In this document: in pieces, positions 1 through 10,700 of the stretch
How positions within the stretch are numbered: position 1 is the first letter of the stretch
Layout: each line of letters opens with the position of its first letter
DNA from: Stratiolaelaps scimitus
Taxonomy: Eukaryota; Arthropoda; Arachnida; Mesostigmata; Laelapidae
Reading direction: 5' to 3'
Assembly: GCA_019614645.1 (NCBI GenBank)
Contig: JABWDB010000005.1
Coordinates: forward strand, 714,001 to 778,000
Length of the DNA: 64,000 nucleotides
The notes under the pieces: model-generated
The model's input: the letters and a program-made list of their open reading frames with translations, nothing else
The model's database searches: none
Told to the model about the DNA's origin: nothing
Translations under genes and position numbers: made by a program

Positions 1-656
1 GTTCTAGAAATAACTAGAGAACGACGGCACGAAAGAGTGCAGAAGAATATTATTAGTTGCAGTATTTGTTGTTGTTGTTGCTGCTGCTGCTGCTGCTGTT
101 ATTGCTGCGTACTAGCAGTGATGATGGCTGTAGCAATTGTAGTGGTTAAAGTTTGAAGAATACACTACAAATGCTATATAATGGCGTGAACAATGGTCGC
201 GCACGAACGGCCGAACCTGTAATTGGAGTGCTATAGCTGTGGAATCATAGTTATGCTAGTGGTTGTGGTGGTAGTTATTGTTGCGGCGCTCAGTTTAACT
301 CACGAATGTTGGATGTTGCACAAATATGTCTTGTCGTTTTGTATTTCCAAAAGTGATTGATGCTTCATTCCGTCGATGAATTGATTGAGATTGACCTCTT
401 ACGAACCACCTCAAACATTTCATTGATTGATTACGGTTGATCGATCGATCGATCAATCGATCGACTGGATTACGAACGACGGGCCCTTATCATCGCGTGG
501 CAAGCAGCAGCGACGCTAGCGACGAGCTCAAGGATCTATTAGACAACAACAACAATAACAACAACAACAGCAACAACAACAATAACAACAATAAGCGGCA
601 ACAATAACTACAGTGTCGCGGCAGCGATCGAATCTAAATCGTGAAGGATAGCGAAC
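1..656. other. Trinucleotide-rich non-coding stretch
   Basis: No gene is visible. TTG/CTG repeats occupy about 67-108. A GATC-rich patch with alternating GATCGATC lies at about 438-466, and a CAA/CAG array at about 543-600. The CAA-rich block directly precedes the small ORF at 657 and resembles an arthropod 5' UTR, but that is inference only. Confidence 0.4.
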
Positions 657-929
657 ATGATGACCGCGAGCGTTTCAGTGACGAACATGACGATGATGCT
701 GCTGCTGCTGCTGCTGATGGCCGACAAGGCGACAATGACACTGACCGGCCACGCCGCCGAAGAGGAATCGAAGGCCGCCACAGCGATTTACGTCGCCAAG
801 GTGCTCGCATCGGAGGTGGCGATACATCTGATGATGAGAACGTTTGATGATGACGATGACGATGGTGATGGTGGTGATTGCGATGATGGTGATGGCGATG
901 ATGGCGATGATGATGATGATGATAGATGA
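657..929 (+). CDS. Doubtful small Asp-rich ORF (90 aa)
   Basis: I do not recognise this ORF. It opens with two ATGs in an acceptable arthropod start context (AAC before ATG). It has a short hydrophobic run of six Leu at about residues 15-20 that could pass for a weak signal peptide, a mixed middle, and a tail of Asp and Gly encoded by GAT/GAC/GGT repeats up to a TGA. The upstream 100 bases are CAA-rich like a 5' UTR. Against it, both the Leu run (CTG repeat) and the Asp tail (GAT repeat) are simple-sequence products, and overlapping frames are also open. There is no clear splice donor. It is more likely a microsatellite-borne ORF than a gene. Confidence 0.15.
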   Translation: MMTASVSVTNMTMMLLLLLLMADKATMTLTGHAAEEESKAATAIYVAKVLASEVAIHLMMRTFDDDDDDGDGGDCDDGDGDDGDDDDDDR

Positions 930-3900
930 GTCACAATGACGTCATCGGTATTTTGCACGTGCCCTGCAACAGCAATAATAGAAAGCGCATCAGCAACAAC
1001 AGCAGCAACAATAACAACAACAATGATAAAATCGTCATAACGGCGGCGGCGACGACAGATAGAATTCATGGATGTTATGGCATTCATGGAGGACAGCAAG
1101 ACGACGAATAACTGATCGACGGTTGATCATGTCGGAGATACGTGCCATTGGATACTGTCCAAGGTGTGACCGTTATCTGAGATAATTCCTGGGTTTTTTT
1201 TTTGACGTTAAGATTTCGGGTACGATGTTTCAACTCAGGTGGGATTCTAAGCAAAGGTTGTTACCGTGTTTTAAGAAAATATTGCCTCGCTTGGTGTTTA
1301 TTTTGCGATTAATACTCGGCGCCACCGGAGTTTGTGTCTGCAGAGAGAGAGAGAGAGGCGAAGTTGACAGAATGTTGTAGTGGGAGTCTGCTTATGAAAC
1401 GATGAGAAATTGGTCAGCCCTGCATTAGTTCGAATTACCGCAATGAATACATTGAGCATTTACAAGAGTGGTATTTTTTTTTGACAAAATACAAAATGAT
1501 CGCGGCATCGCGGGCGAGTTAGTGAACACTTCGTTTTTTTTTTTTCAAAAACACCTTTATTAGCAAAAGGGGGTTATACATTTGGTGTACAAAAATTAGT
1601 TAGTGCATAGTATATGCATGAGTGTCTCTGAGCATTCGTGTCGCTCGAAAAGAAAACATATTATTGACTCTTTCGGTCCTGGCAATTTGTTGTAGGATTG
1701 GATTTCAATAATATGCCAACTACATATACCCGTACCTTCGCGACCTCATGTGGTGAATTAGCCGAGTAAAGATTCTACTATGGATTGTCGTGTTTCTGCA
1801 GCTGTATTATACGCGACTGACGTTAATCGTTTCGGTTATGTCCACAAGAGGCTTGCTTCAAGAGGCTCCCAGAGAATAAAAGCTGAGGAAAAGCGTATGA
1901 ACGTCAATTACTTGAAAACTAGTTTGAGCCTTCGATACGCGTCTCAGCTCAGAGCTGGTTTAATATGGACAGCTGACCTTCGAACGTTTTTAATAATTAG
2001 CGCAACTTTGCAGTTGACCTATCTGACGCTCGCTGTCATGTCAAGCAATGTAAAAATACATTGGGGAACTTTGAGATATTCCATAACAGAGAGTTTGTCC
2101 GGATGCATGTTAAGCCGTGCAATTTCTATAATAGCATGTAAACTCGACTCAAATCGAGCTATCACAAATTGAGCCGAGCGTTCCTGCGCATCAGCGAGGC
2201 TAGTTCGAGGCAGCCTAGTGAAACGAGGCCCGGACAAAGCACTGGTTGTCCCAAGGCGTTTTCACACCTCCAGCGGACCAGCGTTGCTACAAACCCAGCA
2301 TTTAAGCAGCCGACGTGGGATGGCAATGTCTCGAACCATCGGTTCTTGCATTTTATCAGAAGTAGTAATTTGCACACTTGGCCCCCAACTTTCATGAAAT
2401 TATGGTGGCGTGCTAGCAAACATTGCTTATGTTGCGTGGCAAGTTGCCTTGCGTTAAATGCTAACACGCTGCCCCGTCGCTCTCCGTCCCACTTCGTCCG
2501 AGTGTTTGTGCACACTAGACACTGTCTGCACGCTCAATCTAGGCCAAGATTAATAGGTTGTCGCGGCCGCAACCCGCTGTGCTTCGGCTACAACGAGCAG
2601 GCACGAGATACTTCTGCGAAGTGGCCTACGTTCGACGTCGTGTTACGATACCTGCTGTTTCAATTGCGAACGCACGCATCTGAACACAATAAAGAGCGTC
2701 TTTTCTCAGTCACACGAATCACACGGACACTCCGCCGGATCCTTGCTCGGATCAATGTTTCAGAATCGAATATATTGCGTCAGACATTCATTCATGTCGC
2801 TGGCTAGCCAAGCGACGATAGAGCTAGCACGGATTGATGATGAGCTTTCAGGATGCCATGTTGAAAACTACGGAAAAGACCCGTACCTACTAGCGTGCAG
2901 CGGAGGTGGCTGTTACAGCGAGGCTGTTTCAGCCTAGGTTCACTCCGAACGGACGAGTCTCGGACGAAAAAACCGCGATGGCACAATCAGCAGCCTTCGA
3001 AGTCGATCAGCTGTATGATGATCACGCTCCAGCATTTGACACCGTCATAAGACGTGGCCGTCCGATCAGTCTTCATTTAATCGAATGGGCTTTTCTGAAC
3101 TAGGAATCCATCATCGCGTCGGCTACACAGCGAGTGCTATGAATGAGCCGTACACCCGGCATAATATAGCCGCCATGGTCCTGAGAATGATGTACGCGCT
3201 GCAGTTCGTATAATCATTCTGTTAGAGTAGGATTCAGCCATCATTGTGCCGGTAAGTGCGCGACCTCTGTCCGATGCTGGTGCTATACGATTTTATACGT
3301 TCTTCCATTGATGTGAAGTGTCCATCCATCGTAGTTTTAGAGCAACGAAAATCACCCACCCTCATTCCCGCGCTGAATGAATTCTGGACAGTAGTGGTGC
3401 AACAGGACGGGGTGAGCGAAATGATTAATTTTTTAATGAATCCACCTTAAAAGTGGGCTGTACATTGCCATGGCTGGCAATCAGAGAGCTCGGCTCAGCT
3501 ACATTCGTCCTGTCGTCGTTACGGCTCGTATACTGAGATGTGTATTCAAGGACTAGACGCTCAAAGTTCATGCAGATAACGTGAGCCCCTTCAGGAGGTC
3601 ACCTTCCGTTGAATATTGCATATATATATATATATGTATATATTTGTGTTTTAATTGACAATGAATTAATGACTGGTGTGGGGACATTGTATACATCGTA
3701 TGAGAGCATAGTGAAGATTCGCTATGAGAGCAGGATACTGGATACTTGCTATGAGTACAAAGTGATTTCTGTCTGTAGGTGACATGATAGACACAAGCCT
3801 CGTGGGTGCCACGGCACGTTAGTAATACTCCACGTAAAAACGAATGTTGTTATAGGCAAGCCAAGATAAAACAATGAACTAATTCGCTCGCGACAATTTC

Positions 3901-4144
3901 ACCGACTATCAGAGACACAAAATCAGAGCCAAATATACTGACTGTGCACTATTTTCTCTTCCGATTTGCCTTGATCAGACCAGATCAACATTTAAGCGGC
4001 GTTTGAACGCCGCGTTCGCGAAAATCGATTTACTGCATCGACTTGCGTTGTTCTATTATAATTCGGCGTCAAACAACTGATTGACCATCCATTGTGTGGC
4101 TATTCGGCGCCCACCATACAATTTCATTAGTGGCATATATATTG
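930..4144. other. Intergenic / 3' flank of Hv1-like gene
   Basis: No supported gene is present. It contains T-runs at about 1195 and 1535, a GA microsatellite at about 1342-1358, and a TA array at 3619-3643. Several ORFs of 60-212 codons occur (the longest at 2169-2807), but they lack domains, good starts or splice sites. The last ~500 bases should hold the 3' UTR of the minus-strand gene that ends at 4145. Confidence 0.45.
3650..3655 (-). terminator. Possible poly(A) signal ATTAAA for Hv1-like gene
   Basis: Read on the minus strand this is ATTAAA, about 490 bases after the stop at 4145. I saw no AATAAA between it and the stop. The hexamer is common by chance, so this is only a candidate. 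Confidence 0.15.
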
Positions 4145-4775
4145 TTAGTTAATTAGTTGTACGTGTAATCGTGTGATGTCGTCTCTCGTCTGGCCACCAC
4201 ACACCTGGTTAGTGTGGTGCAGCGCGTTTGCATCGCGGCTGCCCTCGCCGGAGTCCGGCTCTTGCGCATCGGCCGCTGCTGCATTCGCCCCCGGTGACTG
4301 GTCCCGGTTCGGGTGATCCGAGGGATCCGCCCTATGACTTTCGGAGTCAGGCACGTCTGCTCGGCTGTTGTCGGACTCGACCGGCCCCCCCGTCGGGATC
4401 TGTTCGCGATTGCTAGTCGGAACGGCCCCAGCCAGATTCTGTCCGTGGCCGTATAACTCATGCTGCTGGAACTCGAGCTGCCCCGGTCCACCAGTTCGTC
4501 CATCAGCGCCGATGGCAGACAGTGGCAGCGAACATCCCGGTGGTGGTGGTGGTTGCAGGGTCGTTGCCGCAGGGCTGAGCTCACCCTCGGAGACTTCGTC
4601 GAGGATGTTGAGCTCAACCGAGATGGTACCCTGCGATTCGAGCGAGTCGGTGCGCCGCTGTAGGTCGGGAAAGAGAAAGACGGTTCCGCGGGAACCCCGG
4701 CGGGAAGACGAGTGACAACACAACGCAGCCGAGCCCCCGCACCCGCTAGCTGACCAGCTCGCTGGCATGCTTTCC
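4145..4775 (-). CDS. Hv1-like terminal exon: acidic/Pro-rich C-terminus
   Basis: The acceptor is a strong TTTAG (AG at 4777-4776) behind a T-rich tract. The single leading base completes the codon left by the previous exon. About 209 codons follow to TAA at 4147-4145. The protein goes from Ser/Cys-rich to a mixed stretch with acidic and hydrophobic residues (around Asn-Ile-Leu-Asp-Glu-Val), then a Pro run, then polar disordered sequence with several Ser-Asp/Glu sites. The frame fits only with the phase-2 donor at 5280. No domain is recognised. Confidence 0.7.
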
Positions 4776-7750
4776 CTAAACAACAACAGACAAACAAATA
4801 AGAAGAAACATACAACACGAAGTAAAATCCGGCCGGTGGCGGCGGCGGCGACACAAAAGACACAGCAAAATGCGCAACAGATTATTTTCAGGCCTGAGTC
4901 ATATGACGTCCTTTTGAATTATCTACACCTGTCTATCCTTAGATGAATTCTAGGTCGTCCCGCAGGTGGTTTAGTGGCGGACGTCTTGAATTGCTAGGGA
5001 CAAAAAAGGGACGTGTGGCTTGGGTTCAGGTTAAGCCAGACGCTTTGGGGAACGTTTGGATATCTTTATCTATCTGTTGTTGCTGGATACGTCAGGCAAA
5101 GGTGGACCCGGCAGGTGCCCGTAGTAAAACTTTGAGGTGAAGAGTCAACGCCTGTTAAATAAGCGGAACAGCGGAGATGAACTCAATATTTTGGACACAT
5201 ATAGTGTCGATACTATTGCATATATATGTGTATATATATATATATATATATTATGAGACTTAGTGTCTCTGACGACCTACCCGAGACTTCCGTATGGCGA
5301 GGCGGACGACACATGTGGGTGTCGGCTGGCCGAAGATAGACAGGAAGAGTAACCGCTCTCGAGCGATGACAAACCTGGAGAGACCAGTGGCGTGACCACG
5401 CTCAGTGGCACAGGAAGTAGCCGCGCCGGGGGACGACGCGACGACAACGTATTCGGGGCTCCAGAGCCAACGTCGACGCCACACGGTGTTATGGTGCCAG
5501 CGACGGTGACAGGAATGGCTCCAGTCAGTGCTGCGGCCGCAGCACCCATGCCACCGCAAGTGCCACCTCCGGCCAGAATCGCTGCCAGGTGAGCCCCTGT
5601 GGGTCCGGCGGCCGCGGCAGCTGCTGAAGCGGCTCCGCCACCAGAAACGCCGCCGCCGGCGATAACTGTTGTCCCTCCAGCTCCACCAGTGCTGCTGCCG
5701 CCGCTATTGCTGCTGCTATGAATGTTGCTTTGTACTTGCAGCGCCGAGATGGCTTGCTTCAGCGCGAGGTAGCTGAGACGGGCAGCCATGAAGTCGATGC
5801 CTTGTGGGACTCCACAGATCTCGCAGATTTGCCCGCTCGTTTGGGTGTGGGCACTGTGGCTATAGCTGGCGCTGCCGCCGCCGCCGCCGACGCTGTGGCT
5901 TCCCACGAACGATACAGCCGCACCAGAACTAAGCGCGCCTGCCCCGTGGCTGAGGCGACGGCCCGAGCAGATGCCCGGCCGGCATGTCATTGAACTGACA
6001 GCCGCAGCAGCCTGATCGAAGGCCGTTGCTGCTGCTGCTGCTGCGCCGGCTATCATGGACATGCCGCCAACGTTGGCAGGATGCACCATCGCCGCCGATC
6101 CCGAAACATCGGACAACGCCGGAATGGACATACCTCCAACTACCGAACCCATTGTACTGGCACCTGTTGGGGGCCCGGATGCCGATCCACAGCACGATGT
6201 CAACGAGAAGGTATCCCTCAGTTTGCGGTGGCCGCCGCCGCCGCCGCCGCTGCCGCCAATGGACTTTCGGCCACGACCCCCAAGACCTGAACTGATAAAC
6301 TCGCGTTCGGCTTTCTTTAGCTTCTCCTTGAGATAAGCCACCTCGTGCTGGAATCAGACGAACGTATTATACAATAGACCTAATACTGCCTAAGTGGTTA
6401 ATATAGCCCCCGACAGGTCCTCATAGTAATACCTAAAAAGGTTAAGAGCTGAGGCCTGTCACATAGGGGAACAGCTGAGGGTCAGCTCGAAAAACAAAAA
6501 AAAAAAGTGGTTAATATAACGTCCCATGATTGAGGTTGACGCAGGCCTAGCAAGAGCAGCGACCCAGCTCAGCCGACAATGTGCTGTATTCATCGAAAAC
6601 AAACATGGTACAAGTGCATTTGTATCGAACGCGAATGCATGCGTGCACTGATTATCTACATAAGAAAACATTAAGATCACCCAAGACGCGCACCGGAGGG
6701 ATGACAGTGAATGAGAACTATTCAATCGTTCGGATCGCGAAATGTATTGAAAGCTTGGCATGAATATCAGCTAATTACGCATAAAAATATGAAGAGATGC
6801 TAGAACAGAGTCAACGAAAGCCTCTATAAACGATCGCATATATATATATATATATAAAATATATATATATATATATATGAGCTGCATGGCTACACATACC
6901 TCGAGATCCTCCACTTTAAGGATGAGCACCTCAGACTTATTTTCAGCTGTTTGTCGTTCCCGTTGTAGTTCAGCCAGCTGGCGGGATAGAGCGCGACTCC
7001 GGGCTTCGACTAGCAGTGCTACCAGACGCGCACAGCGGAGCAGTCGAAGCAAAATAATTAACTGGAGAAGACGCCAGCCGCGGGCCGCGAGGGGTGGGTG
7101 CATCCAGAACAGCGTCCCTAAACACGCCACCGTCAGCACCACGACACAGTCCGCTACCTGCATCAGGAACAAACAGCAACGCGACCATCATTATTATTAT
7201 TGTTATTAATGATTTAATTGTTATGTACATCATAGCACGCAATTATAAGGAATAAACAATATTTCTATTGGACACTCATGCTGTTGTGTTCAGTCAGTTA
7301 TGGTAAGACATTTCCGATCTCTGTATTAATAATAATAATAATAATAATACTCAGCCTGGCTGAACGGGACCTGAAGAAGGATTTTTACAAATGCACGTTA
7401 CACATTTTTCGAAACAGATGGAATCTATCTGTTTTTTTTTTCGAGCTGACCTTCACCTGTTCTGCCCCCCTATTCAGACAGGCTTTAGCTCTTAACTTTT
7501 TTTAGGTATTATTATGAGGACCTGTCGGGGTCACCTTTGCTTATTCTCTTCCTTACTCGTACCTGGCAAGAAACCTCAGATAAAGAAAGAGGATAAAGAA
7601 CTCCAAAGATTCTCCGCGTCTGACAGCATTTGAACCCAACACACAGATGGAATTTATCTATAGATAGCATACATTAATAAATAGAAAAAAAGAAAATAAT
7701 CACTTGAATATACGTATAAATGGATCAGATCGATTTAGATGCACATCGTT

Positions 7751-7781
<31 letters not shown>

Positions 7782-10700
7782 TTCATTCGACATTTAATGT
7801 GGACAGTCTCTAGGTGAAGTCCGTTTCGGTGCCGAGGCGGCCGTCTCCATCGTCTACAGCCATTTGAAGCTAGCTCGTCTGGAGAGCCACCTGACAGGTA
7901 CGACTACAGTGTTATCGGTTATTTAGCATTTAGCGTTTTCTTTACCGAGCCGGTGTTTGTGACGGCACATTTACCGTAACAAATACCGTGTTGCGTTCAT
8001 CTGTGTACGTGCGAATTAGCGAATCTTCACGTGGGTGAGGCCAGAGATGACTTCCAATAGGATTAGTGCAACACATGCATCATATCGAGTGTAGGCCCTG
8101 CCTGTGTTTGCAGCAATCGTCAGAGCGTAATCGCATTATTGGATTAGAGTAGGGGATATCGATGAAGCCGAACCATCCGCCGGGTACAGTCGAGCGTGAT
8201 ACATGTCAGCTCCGCGTTTATAATAAAATATTAAGCTGTCTTACCAGAAACAGATGAGAGCACCGATCAAATCTGCAAATTGCAGCGGATCCAAATGCTC
8301 GATCACTGATCAGGGGATGGCCTTATGCGTGGTCACACCATGCGAGGTCCCTGTCACGCTGCTCTTGTGGCCATCGTGAAACACACAATGTTCGCATACG
8401 GCAGAAAAAAATGCATGACTGATATATCATATTTACCTCGACACTGTCCGTGTAGAAGCGGCTCCCGCCAGCGACAAGTTTCAGCGCCATCTCGATCACG
8501 AACAGCGCCGCGATAACGAGTGACGCTGAGCTCAGTGCGGCTCGCACAAGCATCTGATCCGAGAACTCCGATGGGCCCGTGTCGGCTCCACTAGCGCCGA
8601 TGGCAGAACCGGGCTCCCTTGTGGAGCCAGGAACGGCCGGAAGTGATGTCGCGTTCGCCGAGCCACCCATCAGCGGCTTGCAGCTGGCGTTTCGCTCCAT
8701 TGCCAGCATGGCGGCTTCCTGGGACTCTACTGGAACGAACATCAAGTGGAATCGATCGCAGTAAGCTACTTACTAATTAATTACCATTGTTATTATAGTA
8801 TGCATTTTCAATGCTATGCTGCTAGCAGAACAATCGTCGATAGGCACCTTTGTGATATGTGTCTGAGTCTTGTTTGTAGTATTCCCTCTGCATGTCAGTG
8901 AATATAGATAAGACATTCGCTTGAGCTGATATTTATTGTCTGACGCAGCATGAAGTATATGCATCGCGTCATGTTGGAGGGTTCCGGGTGTCGTCCCCAG
9001 GACTTTGCTTATGTGGCATTAGAACCTCGTGTAGTACAAGTCCACTGGGCACCTCTGTCGCCTATGGTTACTTAGTAAGTATGACTTGACTGTGGTAGTG
9101 GTGAACTCGTCGAGTCGTTACGTTTCGGAATAGAACAATTGGATTTGAGCGTAGCGATAGATGACGATTAGAAGATGCCCACCACATATGTTGGCCTTGG
9201 ATACAAGCGAGTCCTAGAGGAACTGTAAATTTTATTCTTTTTCAACAAATACAAGCTTTGCAGGGATGTCGCTATTTCTAATTGGTATCACAAACACGCC
9301 AGCCCCACCTCGTCCTGTCTACGGAAACTCAAACTCAAAAAATAATAGCGAGCACTATGAGTGTGATGACCTCAATAGCTATTCCCATGGAACCGAACAA
9401 TGTTGAACGCTTTCGAAACACAATGCTAATCCATAAGGTTGCGGGTCTTTCTGCACGCGTTCACAAAGTTACAACGCTACGAAGTCTTGCGTTTCATTCT
9501 TGAAGTACGCTACGCATAACCTCTATACGAAGGGTTTGAAGTCGTTCAAACAATCACGTAAGCCTATGGTATTCGCACTATTCCTCTATGGCGGGTAGCA
9601 TAGCATATCTGAACGCCGTCGGCATGCGCGACCTTCCGAACGCTCGGTACCCAGTCGTACATACGTGAATCCCTAACCAGCAATCGACGATGGTTGACCT
9701 TTGTCAGTATCGGCTAGTAGAACTAAGTTCGACCAGTTCTGCCTGGATGCATAAGTCAGACGTCCTGCGTCCATTGGAGCTGTCTGGCTCATCAAGGTGA
9801 GCTTTCATATTAGCGATTGCGATGTGCCATCTAGTATTAGGCGGCCGCCAATGCTGCGACCGCACTACGTGAACCCGTCTCCTGATTTACAGTTATGCTC
9901 GGGCAGCAACCGCGGTGACGCGCATATTCCTATTGCGCTGAGGGAGAACGTACGATGCAGATGCTCGGTCGGAGCCAAGCCAGACCACCTGTGCGTATGA
10001 TCGTATGGGAACGGGGGGCTCCCAGACGAGCGGCGGGTGTTCGTGTTATCGCGTTGCGAACACGAACGAACAAAGTACATGAACGATATTGACGGATAGG
10101 CCGGTCGTCCCTAAAGGGCAAGAATGGCACAAAATTGATCTGCTCCGATGCCGAAGCGACGGCGATAGGTGGCGACGCAAACAAGCGGCACTCGCTCCAC
10201 AATTTTCTCGCAGCTCGATTTTGACTCGGTTTTTCCTATTTAGCAAAATTGTCCTCTGGTCTGGTGTATGCAAGGCACATTAGGTCGCCGATCGGCTTAC
10301 AGCTAGTGCAGCAGTCTGCCATTGGAGCGCTCTGTGCAGAATCGCCACCGTGGAGGTTCCGGTGAGATTTAATAGGCGGCTGAACTTCGAACCGGAGGGT
10401 GAGGAGGTAAGCACGTCTCTGCATCGTTTGTTTGAGGAATTGTTAGTGCGTCGTTTAAATAAGGCAGTGACGAGACGACACTTCCACTCAGCAGGTCTCA
10501 ACAGGCTTACCCGATATCGATGGATTCTGTCTACCTTCTCTGTCGCTCGGTGTCATATGAGGGGTAATGCAATTTGGCTCGCCGTCTCATCTGATTCGCA
10601 GGCGGCATAGAATTACATCTAGCCGCATCGCACATATGATGAGTGTGGGGCACGAGTGTAAGTAACTAGTTGCTTGGCAGCGTTATAATGGCCTTCGTCT

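Larger units (their letters stand above)
4776..5280 (-). other. Hv1-like intron (last)
   Basis: The 505-base intron has GTAGGT and TTTAG borders. It carries a SINE-2 copy on the opposite strand (about 4965-5145) and a TA array (5219-5252) just inside the donor. Confidence 0.75.
6348..6899 (-). other. Hv1-like intron between coiled-coil exons
   Basis: The 552-base intron has GTATGT and TTCCAG borders. It holds a SINE-2 tail (6408-6507) and a TA array (6839-6879). No coding signal was seen. Confidence 0.75.
7158..8436 (-). other. Hv1-like intron between S2 and S3
   Basis: The 1279-base intron has GTAAAT and GATGCAG borders. It contains an AAT array (7325-7349), a nearly full SINE-2 copy in sense with the gene (7360-7660), and a TC array (7755-7782). 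Confidence 0.75.

Noticed and set aside
2169..2807. Plus-strand open frame of 212 codons
   Set aside because: It starts at a TTG, has no domain or compositional sign of coding, and overlaps other open frames. Chance length is plausible.
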